From positions 266,383 through 330,382 of the forward strand of contig NZ_BBXF01000006.1 of NCBI RefSeq assembly GCF_001570585.1: a DNA stretch of 64,000 nucleotides, in the 5' to 3' direction. Source of the DNA: Herbidospora daliensis. Its GTDB lineage: Bacteria > Actinomycetota > Actinomycetes > Streptosporangiales > Streptosporangiaceae. The notes under the pieces are model-generated. The model was not told the origin of the DNA. It saw nothing but the letters and a program-made list of their open reading frames with translations, and did not search any database. Shown here piece after piece: positions 54,323-62,884 of the stretch (position 1 is the first letter of the stretch; every line of letters starts with the position of its first letter). The translations under genes and the position numbers were made by a program.

Positions 54323-55780
54323 TCATGACGTCAAACGGCGAAACAACCCTAGCCCTCGACGCTTCTCCTCCGGCCTGTCCGAACCGGGATCGGGGCCCGG
54401 CCAGAACAGCCCGGGGGCGGCCCGTCTGACTCCATGTGTCTGGCGGATGACATCGTGTGGAGTTTCGCCGGGACCGGCCAGCAACAAGGCGCGCGAAACC
54501 GCTTCGGTACGTTCCATGACGGCCTCGGTCCCGGCCGGCGATTCGGTCACCAGAACGCCCAGCCGGCCGTCGGTCATCGTGCGTGTCATACGTTCGAGGG
54601 TCTCGGGGGCGAGCGGCGCGTGCACCGATCCGCGGTAGCGGAACGGGACGGGGAAGGCCGTCGCCGGGGCCCGGTCGGCCAGGTGGACGCGGGGGTCGCC
54701 GCGCATGCTCTCGCTGATCAGCCGCAGCTCGAACTCCTGGCCCGCCATGGCCTCGCCGCGCCCCCTCTTGACCGACGACCACGGGGCGGTGAGCACCACC
54801 CGCACGTCGGTGATCGACCCGGTCAGCGCCGACTCGACCGCGTCGCGCACCTCCCGCTCGCTCGCCTTCGCCACGTCGAACACCACCTCTATGTACGGCG
54901 TGTGCCACGTACGCCCCCGCTGTTTGCGCAGATCGCGCCGGAGCGGGATGCGCTGGGCGTGATAGGGCTCCACGGCCTTCACGGTGGCGGTCCGGTTCCG
55001 CTTCTGGGCCGGCACCCCCATGTGGACGGCCCGCGCCGACAGGTCGGGCACGAACACCGCGCCACCCTGGGCCAGCCGGTAGGCGAACTCGGTGTCCTCG
55101 CCCCGGTGCACCTCGGCGTCGAGCCCGCCGACCGCCTCCAGCAGGTCGCGGTGGAGCGACAGGGTCGGGCCGGTCACCACGTGGTAGGGGTTGCGGCTCT
55201 TCTTCATGCCGTCGAGCCGCAGGATGGTGCGCTCGGTGCTGCTCGGCGTCGCCGCCGACAGGTCGATCAGGTCGCTGAGCCGGTCGTTCGCCACGGCGTC
55301 GACGATCTGCGCGGGGGTGAGCGCGGGCGGCTCGACGAAGACCTTGGCGCCGATCGTGACCAGGTAGTCGGTGAGGTGGTGCCAGCGCAGCAGGCGTTCG
55401 AGATGGTCGCGGTAGACGACCATGTCGGCGTCGAGCCGCTGGACGACCGTGCCCTCGGTCGCCGCGATGCCGGCGTTCAGCGCGAAGGCGGGCCCCCACC
55501 CGCCGGGCCCCGAGCGGATGACCCGGGTGTTCTCCGGCCTGATCTTCGGCAGCCGCAGCGGTGGCAGGCTGCCGTCGTCGACCACGACGACCTCGGTCAG
55601 GTGGGCGGGATAGGTCTGCGCAGACAGGGCGGCCAGGGTGAGGTCGACGAGCGGCTGGTTGCCGTGGGCCGGGATGACCACGCTCACCGGCAGGCGCGGC
55701 GTCCAGTGACCGGGCTCCGGCGGCGACAGCGGCGAGTAGTCGTTGTGGCGGATCCGGGGCCGGGCGGCGGTGCCCGTCAC
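54323..55780 (-). CDS. GT2-family glycosyltransferase (paralogue B)
   Basis: A 485-aa GT2 enzyme. GT-A motifs: VSVVIPAHGNQPLVDLTL, VDDGSLPPLRLP, QRLDADMVVYRDHL (DXD near 118), RGEDTEFAYRLAQGG. The C-terminal domain is similar to paralogues A and C but the coiled-coil tail is missing. The start GTG at 55780 is chosen over TTG at 55840 because the extra 20 codons have poor third-position GC, whereas an 18-codon leader ORF in another frame has normal bias and ends in a GTGA overlap with this GTG. TAATAC at 55865-55870 is the probable -10. Confidence 0.85.
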   Translation of the reverse strand: MTGTAARPRIRHNDYSPLSPPEPGHWTPRLPVSVVIPAHGNQPLVDLTLAALSAQTYPAHLTEVVVVDDGSLPPLRLPKIRPENTRVIRSGPGGWGPAFALNAGIAATEGTVVQRLDADMVVYRDHLERLLRWHHLTDYLVTIGAKVFVEPPALTPAQIVDAVANDRLSDLIDLSAATPSSTERTILRLDGMKKSRNPYHVVTGPTLSLHRDLLEAVGGLDAEVHRGEDTEFAYRLAQGGAVFVPDLSARAVHMGVPAQKRNRTATVKAVEPYHAQRIPLRRDLRKQRGRTWHTPYIEVVFDVAKASEREVRDAVESALTGSITDVRVVLTAPWSSVKRGRGEAMAGQEFELRLISESMRGDPRVHLADRAPATAFPVPFRYRGSVHAPLAPETLERMTRTMTDGRLGVLVTESPAGTEAVMERTEAVSRALLLAGPGETPHDVIRQTHGVRRAAPGLFWPGPDPGSDRPEEKRRGLGLFRRLTS

Positions 55781-55833
55781 GATGCCTTCTCCTTCGCGCG
55801 ATCGCCGGTCTTCTGCGGAACGGTGATCGACAA
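55777..55833 (-). CDS. 18-codon leader ORF, coupled to the glycosyltransferase
   Basis: TTG start at 55833 with a strong GGAGG (55841-55845) at 7-nt spacing; the peptide is MSITVPQKTGDRAKEKAS. The TGA overlaps the GTG of the transferase gene as GTGA. Fourteen of 17 sense codons end in G or C. It could be a regulatory leader or simply a way to load ribosomes onto the next gene. The sequence is Lys-rich and not obviously an attenuator. Confidence 0.5.
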   Translation of the reverse strand: MSITVPQKTGDRAKEKAS

Positions 55834-55864
55834 TAGTCAACCTCCCTGGCAGATTCCTGAGAGC

Positions 55865-55870
55865 GTATTA
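55865..55870 (-). promoter_or_regulatory. Predicted -10 of the leader-GT transcript
   Basis: TAATAC on the minus strand; a start about 7 nt downstream gives a leader of about 20 nt holding GGAGG. No consensus -35 was found at 16-18 bp. The nearby dyad CCCCG-TATT-CGGGG at 55893-55906 may bind a regulator shared with divergent thrC. Confidence 0.4.
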
Positions 55871-55998
55871 GGCGGACAAAAAGGGCGTGCTACCCCGTAT
55901 TCGGGGGTCTGTCCCACCTGGCGGACGCCGAATCCCGGATCTCGAACGTTTGCCCGTAGACTCGGTGCCCGATAACGCAGGTGACATGGAGGATCCGC

Positions 55999-57042
55999 AT
56001 GTCCAGGGTTTGGCGTGGACTCATCGAGGAATACCGCGACCGGCTTCCCGTGAGCGCGACGACGCCCGTGGTCACCCTTCTCGAAGGTGGCACCCCGCTG
56101 GTTCCGGCGCCGAAGGTCTCCGCGCTGGTCGGCTGCGACGTGTTCCTCAAGGTCGAGGGCCTCAATCCGACGGGCAGCTTCAAAGACCGCGGCATGACCG
56201 TGGCGATCAGCAAGGCCGTCGAAGAGGGCGCCCAGGCCGTCATCTGCGCCTCCACCGGCAACACCTCGGCCTCGGCGGCGGCCTACGCCGTACGCGCCGG
56301 GCTGACCTGCGCCGTGCTCGTGCCGCGCGGCAAGATCGCGATGGGCAAGCTGGCCCAGGCGCTCGTCCACGGCGCGAAGCTGCTCCAGGTCGAGGGGTCC
56401 TTCGACGACTGCCTCGAGATGACCAAGAAGCTGGCCGAGAACTACCCGATCGCGCTGGTCAACTCGGTCAACCCGCACCGCCTCCAGGGCCAGAAGACGG
56501 CCGCCTTCGAGATCGTCGACGCCCTGGGCTCCGCCCCCGACGTCCACTGCATCCCGGTCGGCAACGCGGGCAACATCTCCGCCTACTGGATGGGCTACCA
56601 GGAATACGCCGCCAAGCCGCCGAAGATGTTCGGCTTCCAGGCCAGCGGCTCGGCGCCGATCGTCAACGGCGCCCCGGTCACCCACCCCCACACCATCGCC
56701 ACCGCCATCCGCATCGGCAACCCGGCGTCGTGGAAGCTCGCCGAGGCCGCCCGCGACGAGTCGGGCGGCGTCATCCAGGCCGTCACCGACCGCCAGATCG
56801 CCGCCGCCTACAAGCTGCTGGCCCAGGGCGAGGGCGTGTTCGTCGAGCTGGCCTCGGCCGCCAGCGTCGCCGGCCTCCTCCAGGCCCACGAGCAGGGCCT
56901 GCTCCAGCCGGGCCAGCGGGTGGTCTGCACCGTCACCGGCAACGGCCTCAAAGACCCCGACTGGGCCATCTCGGGCGCCCCGGCCCCCGTGACCATCCCG
57001 ATCGACGCCTACGCGGCGGCGGCCGCACTCGAACTCGCCTGA
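55999..57042 (+). CDS. thrC: Threonine synthase
   Basis: A 347-aa PLP enzyme that turns O-phosphohomoserine into threonine. Motifs: [12 protein letters not shown], the PLP Lys in [11 protein letters not shown] (near 58), [14 protein letters not shown], and the phosphate loop [13 protein letters not shown]. The ATG at 55999 has GGAGG six bases upstream; an ATG-like upstream start at 55981 lacks one. It is followed by thrB after 16 nt. It is divergent from the glycosyltransferase operon. Confidence 0.96.
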   Translation: MSRVWRGLIEEYRDRLPVSATTPVVTLLEGGTPLVPAPKVSALVGCDVFLKVEGLNPTGSFKDRGMTVAISKAVEEGAQAVICASTGNTSASAAAYAVRAGLTCAVLVPRGKIAMGKLAQALVHGAKLLQVEGSFDDCLEMTKKLAENYPIALVNSVNPHRLQGQKTAAFEIVDALGSAPDVHCIPVGNAGNISAYWMGYQEYAAKPPKMFGFQASGSAPIVNGAPVTHPHTIATAIRIGNPASWKLAEAARDESGGVIQAVTDRQIAAAYKLLAQGEGVFVELASAASVAGLLQAHEQGLLQPGQRVVCTVTGNGLKDPDWAISGAPAPVTIPIDAYAAAAALELA

Positions 57043-57058
57043 CCTGCGGGAGCACCCT

Positions 57059-57943
57059 TTGACCGTTCTGGTGCGCACACCGGCGACCAGCGCCAACCTC
57101 GGCCCCGGATTCGACACCCTCGGCCTGGCCCTCGACCTCCACGACGAGGTGACGGCCTCGATCGGCGCTCACCAGACGGTCGTCGAGGTCGACGGGGCGG
57201 GCGCCGGCGAGGTCGACACCGGCGAGGGGCACCTGATCGTGCGGACCATGCGCCGCACCTTCGACGAGATGGGCGTCGCGCAGCCCGAGGGAATCCGGCT
57301 GACCTGCGTCAACCGGATCCCCCACGCGCGCGGCCTGGGCTCGTCGTCGGCCGCGATCGTGGCCGGCATCCTGGCCGCCCGCGCCCTCTCGGGGGCCGCC
57401 TTCGACGACGACAAGACCCTCGCGCTGGCGACGGCCATCGAGGGCCACCCCGACAACGTCGCGCCCTGCCTGCGCGGCGGGCTGACCATCTCCTGGGACT
57501 CCGGCGTGTGCCGGCTGCTGCCCCATCCCGGCATCCGGCCGGTGGTCCTGATACCCCCGTTCCGGTTGTCCACAGAAGAGGCGCGTGGGCTGCTCCCGGA
57601 GAAGGTGCCCCATTCCGACGCCGCCGCGAACGCCGGCCGGGCCGCGCTGCTCGTCGCCGCGCTGACCGGAAAGCCGGAGAACGCGGTGCTCCTGGCGGCG
57701 ACGGAAGATCGTCTCCACCAGGGATACCGCGCGCCCGCCATGCCGCAGACCGCGGATCTGGTAGAACGTCTGCGGTCCAAGGGGGTGCCCGCGGTCGTTT
57801 CGGGAGCGGGCCCCACGGTTCTTGCGTTTTCCACGCCGGATACGCAGGATTTGATCGAGCCCGAAGTGGGTATCGACTGGCAAATCCAGCCACTGAACGT
57901 CGACCCTTCCGGTGCGACCGTTCAGTTTCCCGAGACACGCTGA
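57059..57943 (+). CDS. thrB: Homoserine kinase
   Basis: A 294-aa GHMP kinase that phosphorylates homoserine for ThrC. Motifs: SANLGPGFDTLGLAL, the ATP loop PHARGLGSSSAAIVAG and GAGPTVLAF near the C-terminus. The start is TTG at 57059 with GGGAG seven to eight bases upstream. It follows thrC closely and is followed by the rho leader. Threonine synthesis therefore depends on hom 13 kb upstream under separate transcription. Confidence 0.95.
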   Translation: MTVLVRTPATSANLGPGFDTLGLALDLHDEVTASIGAHQTVVEVDGAGAGEVDTGEGHLIVRTMRRTFDEMGVAQPEGIRLTCVNRIPHARGLGSSSAAIVAGILAARALSGAAFDDDKTLALATAIEGHPDNVAPCLRGGLTISWDSGVCRLLPHPGIRPVVLIPPFRLSTEEARGLLPEKVPHSDAAANAGRAALLVAALTGKPENAVLLAATEDRLHQGYRAPAMPQTADLVERLRSKGVPAVVSGAGPTVLAFSTPDTQDLIEPEVGIDWQIQPLNVDPSGATVQFPETR

Positions 57944-58341
57944 TGCCTCTTCGACCTTCAGGGAATAGCTGTGTGCGCCGGTGATGTTAGGCTGATAGCC
58001 GCACCAGGTGCCCCCGTGTTGGGTGCGTGCTTGTCATTCGTACATCGCGGTTCCTCGCACAGCCGAAGCCGCCGTGGCGATTTCCCTGAACCCACCTCCT
58101 CCATCCGCCGACGCGGCAGGGGGCGGCGTGTTCGGAGACATGCGCGTTCGAGCCACCTCGACATCTGGTCGGTCGTGGCATCCCAGGGGGTCTCCCCTGG
58201 AAGCCTGCCGCTCGTGATTCTCGGCACCCGGCTCGACCGCACGAGATCCACGAAGCCCGACCCGGTCTGTCCCGCCGGGTCGCATAACCGGGACGGCGGA
58301 ATCAGACAGTCCGGCGCCCGACCCCTGGGAAGGACCCTTAG
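57944..58341 (+). promoter_or_regulatory. Long structured leader of rho
   Basis: A 398-nt gap without a gene. A possible -10, TAGGCT at 57988-57993, is preceded by TGT; the -35 is unclear. Two perfect stems follow: CCAGGGG-GTCT-CCCCTGG at 58183-58200 and CGACCCGG / CCGGGTCG at 58258-58282 with a 9-nt loop. Neither has a T-run. rho is autoregulated through its leader in other bacteria, so a similar role is plausible here. Confidence 0.5.
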
Positions 58342-60309
58342 TTGAGCGACACCACCGAACTCCTCGCCGACGCACCCGTCGGCGACGCCCCCACGACCGC
58401 GCGCCGTCGCCGCTCCGGCACCGGCCTGTCGGCCATGGTTCTCCCCGAGCTGCAGGCGATGGCCTCCGGTCTCGGCATCAGCGGCACCGGCCGCATGCGG
58501 AAGAGCCAGCTCATCGCGGCCATCCAGGAGAAGCAGGGGGCGACGGCCCAGCCCGCCGCGGAGAGCAAGCCCGAGCCCAAGAGCGAGCCCAAGGCGGAAG
58601 CCGCCCCGGCTGAGCGGCCCACCAGAGCCCGTCGGGAACGTTCCTCCGCCCGCGCCGCCGCCGCGGCGCCCGCCGAGGCCCCGGCCGAGGCTCCCGCAGA
58701 GCGTGTCGAGTCCGCCCCGCCGGCAACCCTCGAGCCTACGGTGCAGACGACCCCGACCGTCGTGGAGCAGTCCGAGGCCCCGTCCGAAGGCCGTGAGCAG
58801 CGCGGCGACCGCCGCGAGCGTCGTGGCCGAGGTGAGCGTGGCGAGCGCGGCGAGCGCCGTGAGCGCGGCGACCGTCAAGACCGCGGCGACCGCCAGGACC
58901 GTCAGGACCGCGGCGACCGCAACGAGCGTGGCGACCGTGGGGGCCGCAACGACCGTCAGGACAGCCGGCCCGACAACCGCCAGGACCGGCAGGACCGTCA
59001 GGACAGCCGGCAGGACGGCCGTCCCGACAACCAGGGCCAGAACCAGGGCGGTCCCGGCCAGGGCGGCCCGCAGGACGACGACCCGCGCGGCCGTCGTGGC
59101 CGCTTCCGCGAGCGCAACCGCCGCGGCCGCGACCGTTTCGGCGACGCCAACGAGCCCGTGGTCAGCGACGACGACGTCCTGATCCCGATCGCCGGCATCC
59201 TCGACATCCTCGACAACTACGCGTTCGTGCGCACCAGCGGCTACCTGCCCGGCGCCAACGACGTCTATGTGTCGCTGGCCCAGATCCGCCGCAACGGCCT
59301 GCGCAAGGGCGACGTCATCACCGGCGCCGTCCGCCAGCCGCGCGACGGCGAGCGCCGCGAGAAGTTCAACGCGCTGGTCCGCCTCGACACCGTCAACGGC
59401 ATGGAGCCCGACCAGGCCCGCCAGCGCCCCGACTTCAACAAGCTCACGCCCCTCTACCCGCAGGAGCGCCTGCGGCTGGAGACCGAGCCGAACATCATGA
59501 CCACGCGGATCATCGACCTGGTCAGCCCGATCGGCAAGGGCCAGCGTGGCCTGATCGTGTCGCCGCCGAAGGCCGGCAAGACGATGGTCCTCCAGGCCAT
59601 CGCCAACGCGATCACCCGCAACAACCCCGAGTGCCACCTGATGGTCGTCCTGGTCGACGAGCGTCCCGAAGAGGTCACCGACATGCAGCGGTCGGTCAAG
59701 GGCGAGGTCATCCACTCGACCTTCGACCGTCCGGCCGAAGACCACACCACCGTCGCCGAGCTGGCCATCGAGCGCGCCAAGCGCCTCGTGGAGCTGGGCC
59801 ACGACGTGGTCGTCCTGCTCGACTCGATCACCCGCCTGGGCCGCGCCTACAACCTGGCCGCCCCCGCGTCGGGCCGCATCCTGTCGGGTGGTGTCGACTC
59901 CACGGCCCTCTACCCGCCCAAGCGCTTCTTCGGCGCCGCCCGCAACATCGAGAACGGCGGCTCGCTGACGATCCTCGCGACGGCCCTGGTCGAGACCGGC
60001 TCGAAGATGGACGAGGTCATCTTCGAGGAGTTCAAGGGCACCGGCAACATGGAGCTCAAGCTCAACCGCTCCCTGGCCGACAAGCGCATCTTCCCCGCGG
60101 TCGACGTCGACGCGTCCGGCACCCGCAAGGAAGAGATCCTCATGGGCAAGGACGAACTCCAGGTCATCTGGAAGCTGCGCCGTGTGCTCCACGCACTCGA
60201 CATGCAGCAGGCCCTTGAGCTCCTCCTGGAGAAGATGAAGGAGACCAAGAGCAACGTCGAGTTCCTGATGCAGGTCCAGAAGACCACCGTCAGCAACGAC
60301 CGCGACTAG
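58342..60309 (+). CDS. rho: Transcription termination factor Rho
   Basis: A 655-aa RNA-dependent ATPase hexamer. Residues 25-60 are the N-terminal helix bundle ([15 protein letters not shown]). Residues 60-270 are an actinobacterial insertion: an Ala/Pro/Glu part, then an Arg/Asp/Gln/Asn/Gly region with many RGDRQDR-like repeats, intrinsically disordered. The cold-shock RNA-binding domain begins [19 protein letters not shown]. The ATPase core has Walker [27 protein letters not shown] and the Q/R-loop regions RILSGGVDS. The start is TTG at 58342 with AAGGA upstream. Confidence 0.96.
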   Translation: MSDTTELLADAPVGDAPTTARRRRSGTGLSAMVLPELQAMASGLGISGTGRMRKSQLIAAIQEKQGATAQPAAESKPEPKSEPKAEAAPAERPTRARRERSSARAAAAAPAEAPAEAPAERVESAPPATLEPTVQTTPTVVEQSEAPSEGREQRGDRRERRGRGERGERGERRERGDRQDRGDRQDRQDRGDRNERGDRGGRNDRQDSRPDNRQDRQDRQDSRQDGRPDNQGQNQGGPGQGGPQDDDPRGRRGRFRERNRRGRDRFGDANEPVVSDDDVLIPIAGILDILDNYAFVRTSGYLPGANDVYVSLAQIRRNGLRKGDVITGAVRQPRDGERREKFNALVRLDTVNGMEPDQARQRPDFNKLTPLYPQERLRLETEPNIMTTRIIDLVSPIGKGQRGLIVSPPKAGKTMVLQAIANAITRNNPECHLMVVLVDERPEEVTDMQRSVKGEVIHSTFDRPAEDHTTVAELAIERAKRLVELGHDVVVLLDSITRLGRAYNLAAPASGRILSGGVDSTALYPPKRFFGAARNIENGGSLTILATALVETGSKMDEVIFEEFKGTGNMELKLNRSLADKRIFPAVDVDASGTRKEEILMGKDELQVIWKLRRVLHALDMQQALELLLEKMKETKSNVEFLMQVQKTTVSNDRD

Positions 60310-60343
60310 CACCTCTTACGGCGATCTCCACGATCGCCGGGCG

Positions 60344-60374
60344 AAAGACCCCGGGCACCGTCCGGGGTCTTTTT
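60344..60374 (+). terminator. Rho-independent terminator after rho
   Basis: AAAGACCCCGG (60344-60354) pairs perfectly with CCGGGGTCTTT (60362-60372), loop of seven, ending in a T run. It is 34 nt after the rho stop. Confidence 0.9.
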
Positions 60375-60378
60375 CTTG

Positions 60379-60476
60379 CTTCCGTTACGGCTCCCGCCTA
60401 CCCCGGCCCCGCCCGCCGTCTCCGCCCCTGTGCCGCATCCGGCGCCAACCGGCCGCACCCGGCCCACACCGCAACG
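60379..60476. repeat. Intergenic repeat, copy A
   Basis: Starts CTTCCGTTACGGCTCC and includes CGCATCCGGCGCCA; it is about 80% identical by eye to copy B at 62628-62723. The copies flank the NarL-type sensor/regulator pair in direct orientation. No coding frame. Confidence 0.75.
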
Positions 60477-60484
60477 ACCGCAGA

Positions 60485-60553
60485 TCAGCGGTATTCGTTG
60501 GCGGCCTGCTCCCGAAACGCGTCTTCGGTGACGGTGTTTCGACAGGCGTCCAT
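60485..60553 (-). CDS. Possible 22-aa small protein
   Basis: ATG at 60553 with AAGGG seven bases upstream; the peptide begins MDACRNTVTED and ends ANEYR. About three quarters of the codons end in G or C. It lies in an otherwise empty spacer between rho and the sensor kinase. The short length and the lack of any known relative keep this tentative. Confidence 0.25.
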   Translation of the reverse strand: MDACRNTVTEDAFREQAANEYR

Positions 60554-60686
60554 TAAGACGCCCTTATGCGCACCGCCCCGGCGCCCATTTCCGGCTTCAC
60601 CCGACATCACCGGGCAAACCGGGGGGTTACCCCCACCCCGTTCGCTCCATACCCCCGGCACGCTGCCCTTTGGCATCCTCGACCCC

Positions 60687-61970
60687 ATGGAGCGAAGGTT
60701 GCGGGACAGGGTCCCCTTCGGCCCGTGGGGCCCTCTGGGCATCGCCGTCGACCCGGACACGTGGAAGGCGGCGCCCTACTTCATCGTCGCCCCCGCCCTC
60801 GGCACCGCCTGTTTCGTCGGCCTCGGCCTGGCGTTGCCGCTTTCCCTGGTCCTGGTCCTGGTCTGGGTCGGACTGCCCATGCTCGCGGTGCTGATCCTGC
60901 TCTGGCGGGCGGTCGCCTTCGCCGAGCGCCGGCTGGTCCGCTGGACGCTCGGCGTCGACATCCCCGACCCCTACCGCCCCCGCCCCGACGGCGGCCTCTA
61001 CGCCCACCTGCGGTGGCTCTTCGTCGACCTGGCCACCTGGAAGGACCTGGGTTACGTCCTGCTGCTCTGCCCCCTGGGCCTCCTGGAGTTCCTCGTCGTC
61101 TTCGGCCTGTGGTCACTGGGCCTGGAACTGCTGTTCCTCCCGCTGCCGATGGTGCTGACCGACCGCACGATGACCGCCTGGTTCGTCGAGGTCTCGACGG
61201 TCCCGGAGGCCGTGCTGGTCATGCTGATCGGCGTGGTCACCCTGGTGGCGGCCCTGTACGCCCTCAAAGCCGCCGCACTGGCCCACGGCTGGGTGGCCAG
61301 GGCGCTCCTGGGCACCGACGACCGCAAGCTGCTCCTGGCCCGCAACGAGGATCTGAGGGCCAGCCGAGCCCGGGGCGTCAACGCCGCCGAGTCCGAACGC
61401 CGCCGCATCGAACGCGACCTCCACGACGGCGCCCAGCAGCGCCTCCTCGCGGTCGCCCTCGACCTCGGCCGCGCCCAGGCCAAGTTCGACGACGACCCCC
61501 AGCAGGCCAGAATCCTGGTCGAAAGCGCGGCGGCGGGCGCGAAGGCGGCCATAGCCGAACTGAGAGACCTGGCCAGAGGCATCTACCCGGCGATTCTCAC
61601 CGACCGCGGCCTCGACGCCGCCCTCTCATCCCTGGCCGCCCGCGCCCCGGTGAGGGTCGAGGTGACCGTGGAGATCACCGACCGCCCCCCGGCGGCGGTC
61701 GAGAGCATCGCCTACTTCGTCGTGGCCGAAGCGCTCACCAACATGGCCAAATACTCCGAAGCCACCGAGGCGAGCGTGAAGGTGAGCAGAGCGGTCGACA
61801 GGGTGGTCGTGGAGATCGCCGACAACGGCATCGGTGGCGCGGTCGTCCGCCCAGGTGGGGGCCTCAACGGCCTGGCCGACCGCGCGGCCACCATCGACGG
61901 CGTCCTGACCGTCGACAGCCCGCCCGGCGGTCCCACCCGCATCAGAGCCGAGCTGCCGTGCGTATGGTGA
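60687..61970 (+). CDS. NarL-type sensor histidine kinase (HisKA_3)
   Basis: A 427-aa membrane kinase. Four to six hydrophobic helices occupy about 30-205 with a DUF/PspC-like sensor arrangement common in actinomycetes. The phospho-acceptor region is AAESERRRIERDLHDGAQQRLLAVA with His in DLHDG (near 249). The ATPase domain has EALTNMAKYSEA, IADNGIGGAVV and GLNGLADRAATIDG. The ATG at 60687 begins the conserved part; earlier in-frame starts add Pro-rich noise. It pairs with the response regulator 4 nt downstream. Confidence 0.93.
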   Translation: MERRLRDRVPFGPWGPLGIAVDPDTWKAAPYFIVAPALGTACFVGLGLALPLSLVLVLVWVGLPMLAVLILLWRAVAFAERRLVRWTLGVDIPDPYRPRPDGGLYAHLRWLFVDLATWKDLGYVLLLCPLGLLEFLVVFGLWSLGLELLFLPLPMVLTDRTMTAWFVEVSTVPEAVLVMLIGVVTLVAALYALKAAALAHGWVARALLGTDDRKLLLARNEDLRASRARGVNAAESERRRIERDLHDGAQQRLLAVALDLGRAQAKFDDDPQQARILVESAAAGAKAAIAELRDLARGIYPAILTDRGLDAALSSLAARAPVRVEVTVEITDRPPAAVESIAYFVVAEALTNMAKYSEATEASVKVSRAVDRVVVEIADNGIGGAVVRPGGGLNGLADRAATIDGVLTVDSPPGGPTRIRAELPCVW

Positions 61971-61974
61971 CCGC

Positions 61975-62619
61975 ATGCGTGTCGTGATCGCCGAAGACTC
62001 GGTCCTGCTGCGCGAGGGCCTGTCGCGGCTCCTGGCCGACGGCGGAATCGAAACCGTGGCGGCGGTGGGCGACGGCCCTTCGCTGGTGGAGGCGGTGGAC
62101 GTACACAACCCCGACCTGGCCGTCGTCGACGTGCGCATGCCCCCTTCCCACACCGACGAGGGCCTGCGCGCCGCCCTGGAGATCAGATCCCGGCGTCCGG
62201 CCTTCCCGATCCTGGTCCTGTCGCAGTACGTGGAGGAGCGCTACGCCACCGACCTGCTCGGCGCCGGCGCCCAGGCGGTCGGCTACCTGCTGAAGGAGCG
62301 CGTGGCCGAAGTGGCCGAGTTCCTCGACGCCGTCCGCCGCGTCGCGTCGGGCGGAGCGGTGATCGACCCCGACGTGGTAGTCCAGCTCCTGGGCCGCCGC
62401 CGACTCCCACACGAACGCCTGACCGCCCGCGAAACCGACGTATTGGCCTTGATGGCCGAAGGCCGCTCCAACAGCGCCATCGCGGCCCGCCTGGTCGTCT
62501 CGGAGGGCGCCGTCGAGAAGCACATCTCCAGCATCTTCCTCAAACTGGCCCTCGACCCGGCGCCCGACGACCACCGGCGCGTCCTGGCAGTACTGGCCTA
62601 TCTCGGGCACCGTCCCTGA
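61975..62619 (+). CDS. NarL/LuxR-type response regulator
   Basis: A 214-aa regulator. The receiver domain begins VVIAEDSVLLREGLSRLL with the acidic pair ED and phospho-acceptor Asp53 in LAVVDVRMPPSHTDEG; the conserved Lys is in GYLLKERV. The C-terminal LuxR HTH is LTARETDVLALMAEGRSNSAIAARL with VSEGAVEKHISSIFLKL. It is in one operon with the kinase before it. Confidence 0.95.
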   Translation: MRVVIAEDSVLLREGLSRLLADGGIETVAAVGDGPSLVEAVDVHNPDLAVVDVRMPPSHTDEGLRAALEIRSRRPAFPILVLSQYVEERYATDLLGAGAQAVGYLLKERVAEVAEFLDAVRRVASGGAVIDPDVVVQLLGRRRLPHERLTARETDVLALMAEGRSNSAIAARLVVSEGAVEKHISSIFLKLALDPAPDDHRRVLAVLAYLGHRP

Positions 62620-62627
62620 AAATCCTT

Positions 62628-62723
62628 CTTCCGTTACGGCTCCGCCCACCCCGGCACCGCCCGCCGTCTTCACCGCGCCCCGCATCCGGCGCCACCCGGC
62701 CGCGCACGGCAGACCCCGAAACG
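62628..62723. repeat. Intergenic repeat, copy B
   Basis: Direct repeat of the DNA at 60379-60476; see that entry. It starts eight bases after the stop of the response regulator gene. Together the copies bracket the sensor/regulator pair. Confidence 0.75.
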
Positions 62724-62884
62724 CCGCGGAACTTTGGCGCGAAACGGCAATACGGACGGGCGTGGATGATTACGCCCAAGAATGCGCCCGAACGACAGAC
62801 CCGACCATGCCCGGCGACCAAGACGATCCACTCGTGATTGCTTGTAGCGGACACGGGTCAAAGCGCCTGCCAAAGCGACTCGCG
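62724..62884. other. Gene-free spacer
   Basis: No gene, hairpin or clear repeat seen. Composition is less GC-rich than the genes. The 50-bp-period array begins after it. Confidence 0.4.

Noticed and set aside
55781-55840. TTG at 55840 as the glycosyltransferase start
   Set aside because: It directly abuts GGAGG with no spacing, and the 20 extra codons have poor third-position GC compared with the leader ORF in the other frame.
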